A stretch of 64,000 nucleotides of DNA. It comes from Gorsachius magnificus (lineage: Eukaryota > Chordata > Aves > Pelecaniformes > Ardeidae). The translations under genes were made by a program, and so were the position numbers. The stretch lies in the NCBI GenBank assembly GCA_034008185.1, contig CM067081.1:31618806-31682805 (forward strand). Direction: 5' to 3'. Under the pieces are notes generated by a model. The model had not been told where the DNA came from, searched no databases, and was given only the letters and a program-made list of their open reading frames with translations. Shown here piece after piece: positions 59,612 through 64,000 of the stretch (within the stretch, counting starts at the first letter, position 1; each line of letters begins with the position of its first letter).

Positions 59612-60634
59612 ATGGTAAGCTCTAATTGTTCCACTGAGGACTCCTTTAAATATACTTTATATGGCTGTATCTTTAGTATGGTGTTTGTTCTTGGCCTCAT
59701 AGCAAACTGCGTTGCTATCTACATTTTTACTTGTACATTGAAAGTGCGAAACGAGACTACAACTTACATGCTTAATTTAGCAATATCGGATCTGCTTTTT
59801 GTGTTTACATTACCCTTCAGGATTTATTACTTTGTAGCGAGAAACTGGCCATTTGGGGACATTCTTTGCAAGATTTCTGTCACCCTCTTTTATACAAATA
59901 TGTATGGGAGCATTTTATTTCTGACTTGCATAAGCGTAGATCGCTTTTTAGCTATTGTACACCCCTTTCAATCTAAGACTCTCCGAACCAAAAGGAACGC
60001 CAAAATTGTCTGCGCTGCAGTGTGGATAACTGTGTTAGCAGGCAGCACACCAGCAAGCTTTTTCCAGTCTACGAACCGCCGTAACAATACGGAACAAAGA
60101 ACGTGTTTCGAAAACTTTTCGGAGGACACGTGGAAAACCTACCTATCCCGGATTGTTATCTTCATTGAAATAGTTGGGTTTTTTATTCCACTCATCTTGA
60201 ACGTGACCTGCTCTACTATGGTCTTACGGACTTTGAATAAACCACTTACATTAAGTCGGAATAAATTAAGCAAGAAAAAGGTACTCAAAATGATTTTTGT
60301 CCATTTGGTGATATTCTGCTTCTGCTTTGTGCCTTATAACGTTACCTTAATACTTTACTCCCTTATGAGAACACAGACCTGGATCAATTGTTCAGTGGTA
60401 ACTGCAGTCAGGACTATGTACCCCATCACTCTGTGCATCGCCGTATCAAACTGCTGTTTTGACCCTATAGTCTATTATTTTACATCTGATACAATTCAAA
60501 ATTCGATAAAAAAGAACCGGTCCACTAGGGCACGGGACATCAGGTTATCTGAGAGCCCAGTTTCGGAAAACTTCATTCAACACAGCCTTCAGACCATAAA
60601 AACGAAAATATTTGACAGTGACTCTACGATATAA
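59612..60634 (+). CDS. LPAR6: LPAR6 (P2RY5), lysophosphatidic acid receptor 6
   Basis: A single uninterrupted 340-residue ORF (human 344), a class A GPCR of the plasma membrane coupling LPA to G12/13 signalling; human mutations cause hair loss. Visible landmarks: N-glycosylation site NCS at residues 5-7; TM1 with [11 protein letters not shown]2 with [12 protein letters not shown]3 with the disulfide Cys and [11 protein letters not shown] (DRY motif as DRF); a Trp in TM4; ECL2 Cys in RTCFENF; TM5 [12 protein letters not shown]6 [11 protein letters not shown]7 [11 protein letters not shown] (NPxxY as DPIVY). The C-terminal tail is Ser/Lys-rich and ends DSTI, where human ends differently. The start is chosen because [18 protein letters not shown] aligns with human LPAR6 from Met1. 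It lies in RB1 intron 17, antisense to RB1, the arrangement known from mammals. Confidence 0.97.
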   Translation: MVSSNCSTEDSFKYTLYGCIFSMVFVLGLIANCVAIYIFTCTLKVRNETTTYMLNLAISDLLFVFTLPFRIYYFVARNWPFGDILCKISVTLFYTNMYGSILFLTCISVDRFLAIVHPFQSKTLRTKRNAKIVCAAVWITVLAGSTPASFFQSTNRRNNTEQRTCFENFSEDTWKTYLSRIVIFIEIVGFFIPLILNVTCSTMVLRTLNKPLTLSRNKLSKKKVLKMIFVHLVIFCFCFVPYNVTLILYSLMRTQTWINCSVVTAVRTMYPITLCIAVSNCCFDPIVYYFTSDTIQNSIKKNRSTRARDIRLSESPVSENFIQHSLQTIKTKIFDSDSTI

Positions 60635-61685
60635 ACTATATTAAAAGACTACTGGGACTAAACTGGAATTATAAGCCTGCACATTTCTTCAGCTGTGGAA
60701 ATATATTCTGATATGTAAATGTTACGCTTCCTTCACATCAGCAAAGTTTATGATAAGACTGTAAAAATGTTAAGCATAATAGTACACAGAAAAAGTATTT
60801 TAAGAATTTATGCCAGATGTCTGTTCTGACGGGTTGTATGTTAGAAACGAGCTTTTGGTTTCAGATTAGGTTAACCCAAGTCTAAAGACTGACTGTCAAG
60901 TCAAAAACAAATGAAAAAGTAGGCAGGTTTTGCTCATTTTTCATAATGATACAGGTTCCCAAGTTGCTGAGGATGGGCGTGAAACTACCTGGTTTACACT
61001 GCAGGATCCAGTTGCTGAGGAAAACAGCACCGTATTGATCTTATTGCTTCAGCTACTGTGCCTGCTCTGGAGCTTCTTCCCTCTCTTACTCCTCCCTCCT
61101 CCCTGCGCCATCCTTTGTAGGGATCATTACGTTCATAGGAAGCTTGATCAATGGCCTACGAGAACTTTGTTTCTCCCAGGTTTATCTGATAAAACACATG
61201 CTCTCTCCACAAGCCTGGCCCCCATAAAGCAATTAAATCTTCTGCTAGTTTAGGGCATCTGGAAACAACTCAGACAAACTGGTTTTTCTTCTCACCTCTG
61301 TCTCAGATGTCTGTGTAATTATAACAAAATAACCTCTGGTGACTGAAGTTAGTGCTTTAGGTATAGTATCACTTTATTAAACTCTTTTGTGAGTAGTTCT
61401 TCAACTCAGCACGACTTTTGAGCAAAGTAACATCCTCCAAATAAGGTAATTCAATCTCAAAGTAGTAGTTTCTTAGAAAAACATGACCTTTGTTAACTAG
61501 AAATGAGCATGTGCACCAACCCAAATACTTCTTCCAGGAAACTATTTGGTGTCCCATAACGAAATTCAAGAGACAGTCATTTTTAGAGTGAAACTTCCTC
61601 TCAATCTTTGTGTCCTAGAAATATTTTTAAGATGAGCATTTAAAATTTCAAATGCTATTTTCTTGCAAACTTTATAAAGTATAAA

Positions 61686-61691
61686 AATAAA
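61686..61691 (+). promoter_or_regulatory. LPAR6: Candidate LPAR6 poly(A) signal AATAAA
   Basis: Canonical hexamer about 1.05 kb after the LPAR6 stop codon. A second AATAAA at 61897-61902 is an alternative. The stretch 60635-61680 would then be the 3'UTR. Confidence 0.35.
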
Positions 61692-62748
61692 TTACTTGGG
61701 GCTACATGCTGGCAAAAGTACTTGAGACACTTTGAAAAGTCAAAGCCATGTAAAAGGAGAACTCTCCATATGTTACTGTTACAAACTGGAATATATAAAC
61801 AAGAGTGCTTTAAAACGTCCTGCTATGTGTGTTTCCCAGCTATTAGAACATCGCGTACCTTTTCCTCAAAATTAATTTAACATAGCTGTAAATTAAATAA
61901 ATATTTTAAAAGGTAAAAGTAAGTAGTAAGTGTTGGTTTTTTCTCCCCCAGAACAATGGAGTCAAGAATAAGAACTGAGTTAAAATGAATTTGCACTTTA
62001 GATTTAGGGCAGTCAGTTGCAACACAAACAGAGCACTGAGGCATTTTTACTTCAGGGCACTGTATGGAAGCGTAAATCAGTGTTGGTGAAAATGCATATT
62101 GAGCTGTCAGAGAATACGATATGTTATCTGATTGACTTGACTTCCCTTTGCGAAGCTTTTGCTTAATTGTTATTAGTCAACTGTCCACTGCCTACTGCTA
62201 CTGGAAAACTGAGTTACTCAAAGGCTGCTAGAAACTAATGCTGGCTGGATTTTAAATCTAACAGCATTTTAAATCTTTATCCACACAACTTACAAAAGGA
62301 AAATTCAAACAGTATGAGCTTAAGCTACAAAGACAGCATAGATATAAATGTCTGCATAGTATCTGAAAATAGGCAGTTATCTTAGCTGGGAATCCTAAAC
62401 TTTTCTGATTCATATCTGACTTCAGAAAAATGCACAAAACCCCCAGCATGAGTAGAAATTCTGTACATTTTCCATATGCCACCGACAAATCGAAAGTCAC
62501 TGACAAATCCAAAGTTCAAAAGCCAGATACGCATCTCTAACGTCTCGGTGCATCTCTCCCTAAAGACTTTGAGACTTAATGTCACTGCTGGGCTATCTTT
62601 CTAGGCTACTACTATACCCGAGCTTGGCAAAGCTGTTACTTGGTTGAGTGCCAACTTGTTCAGCAATGCCTCTGCATTACAGCAGCGAACACCCTGGAGC
62701 CTCACCCTGGTAAAGAGAAGCTGCTCTGAGATGACAAAACTACAATGG

Positions 62749-62772
62749 AAAAAAAAAAAAAAAAAAAAAAAA
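62749..62772. repeat. A24 homopolymer
   Basis: 24 consecutive A downstream of LPAR6. No LINE or pseudogene sequence recognised next to it. Confidence 0.9.
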
Positions 62773-64000
62773 TCACTGACTTAAAAGCAGAACAAGCAGA
62801 TAAAGTCGTGTGTATGAGTACTCCTCCTTGGTGCATTAGCTCAAACAGCCTGTGGAAGCCTGAAGAGTAGCTCTTTCTGCCTTGCACTCATTGTCCAGGG
62901 CAGGAGCTTCTGCTTTTTGCAATAGCGTAGTGCAAGACAGTACGACAGCTTTCCGACCAGTTAACAGCCTGGTATCTTGAAACTGTTTGAGGAAGCATTC
63001 TATTTTTTATTATTAAACATACTTCACACTTTCCACAGTGTGGGGGGGCGGGAACGGACGGACAGGGGACCACAGGCAAAAGAGCAGCATCTGTAATTTA
63101 GAGAATCTGACTATTACTTGAGAAATTCCTGATCTGACTGATTCAGAAGAGTGGGAGTGAACCTGTACCTCCCATAATGAGCCGATATAAAGCCAAGCTA
63201 CCAGCTATTCAGGACTGGAGGAGGTTTTCTCTACCTTTTCTGGTTCTGCAACAAGATTATCCTGGAGAGCTGTGGATGGAGGAATGTTTTCACTGGTACA
63301 TTCCTGAATAGCCGCAACTCCTTCCTTCTGCTCCTGCCTTTGATACCAACTCTTCTGTCTTTCTGGTAAGAGCTTATGCCAAAATTTAAATCTAGATTAG
63401 GAATTACGCTATGTCATGCCTATGCATCTCAAATAAAAATGGTTTATACTGTCAGAGCTCCTGAGCATCTGAATGTGTTGCATCCAGTACTTCCTAAAAG
63501 TACATTATTTCTACTCGTATGCCTGTGCAGGGGGGTGTAGGAGTTCAATTTTAGGATCAAAACTTACAAATTTGTTCTTTGTAGTCTGGTTTCTTCATCT
63601 ACAGAGTGTAGACACTGCAGACTTCCCATAAAAATAAAAGCAGTGAAAATTTAGTTGACTCCAAGCATTTTTTTTGATCTAAAACAAGGTCGGCAGCCAT
63701 TGATAACTAGATAATTAACCAGCAGTTTCAAAAGACAGGGAAAACAAAACAAACTTTCTATCAACACCTGATTTACCTCAACATGCCAGTACTTTAAAAA
63801 CAAAAGATTTCCCATTGTATGCTTTTTATATTCAGCTTGAAATTTTAATTTCTGGCTTTCTCAGGAACAGAATGCAAGTCAAAATTTGTTTCACTCAATA
63901 TACATGTCTTTGACATGTGAAAAAATATCACGTCAAATACTTCTTTATATTTTTCATCTAAAAGTGCTTTAAAAAACCACAGAGGATACTTCATGCAGGG

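Larger units (their letters stand above)
39045..64000 (-). other. RB1: RB1 intron 17 (runs off the window), host of LPAR6
   Basis: At least 25 kb without another RB1 exon; exon 17 (the stretch ending before human residue 566) was looked for on the minus strand and not found. Contents: CR1 tails at 41585 and 45814, LPAR6 at 59612-60634, homopolymer runs, and two unexplained open frames (51995-52258 and about 63220-63400, minus strand). Long introns at this position hosting LPAR6 are known from mammals. Confidence 0.85.

Overview
This is a vertebrate nuclear DNA window, almost certainly from a bird. It carries spliced GT-AG genes with long AT-rich introns, and its dominant repeats are CR1 LINEs with the typical avian 3' end (repeats of ATTCTATG, GTTGGACT..GATGATC). 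Gene order and gene identities match the conserved RB1 - LPAR6 - RCBTB2 block (human 13q14). I cannot name the species.

Layout: (1) Positions 1-24481, plus strand: RCBTB2 without its first coding exon. Eleven exons (904-1062 to 24341-24481) encode about 537 residues: an RCC1-type beta-propeller, a BTB domain and a C-terminal tail. (2) 24482-31695: the convergent interval. It holds the RCBTB2 3'UTR (two candidate poly(A) signals), a CpG-rich patch with a TATA-like box and short ORFs near 28.55-28.87 kb, and the putative RB1 3'UTR, with poly(A) signals on both strands within 50 bp near 29.75 kb. (3) 31696-39044, minus strand: the last ten coding exons of RB1 (equivalent to human exons 27 back to 18), encoding the end of pocket A, the spacer, pocket B and the C-terminal regulatory tail. 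Exon lengths match human RB1 as I remember it, except exon 23, which has 3 extra bases. (4) 39045-64000: RB1 intron 17, running out of the window. The intact single-exon GPCR gene LPAR6 (59612-60634) is nested in it on the opposite (plus) strand. The rest of the intron is mostly unannotatable AT-rich sequence with a few CR1 3' ends and homopolymer runs.

The three genes do not form an operon-like unit. RB1 is the cell-cycle tumour suppressor, LPAR6 a lysophosphatidic acid receptor transcribed antisense to it, and RCBTB2 an RCC1/BTB protein transcribed towards RB1. Their linkage is old, but I see no evidence here of shared function.

Mobile DNA: one 5'-truncated CR1 of about 2 kb with a broken reverse transcriptase (about 21.78-23.75 kb), a related 0.7 kb copy in RB1 intron 20, and several CR1 3' ends. 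One of these reaches to within about 10 bp of an RCBTB2 splice acceptor. No tRNA, rRNA, CRISPR array or recognisable endogenous retrovirus was seen. I did not find a convincing novel system. The best unexplained signals are the CpG/TATA patch at 28.55-28.87 kb, an 87-codon minus-strand ORF at 51995-52258, and an open segment with splice-like borders at about 63.22-63.37 kb.
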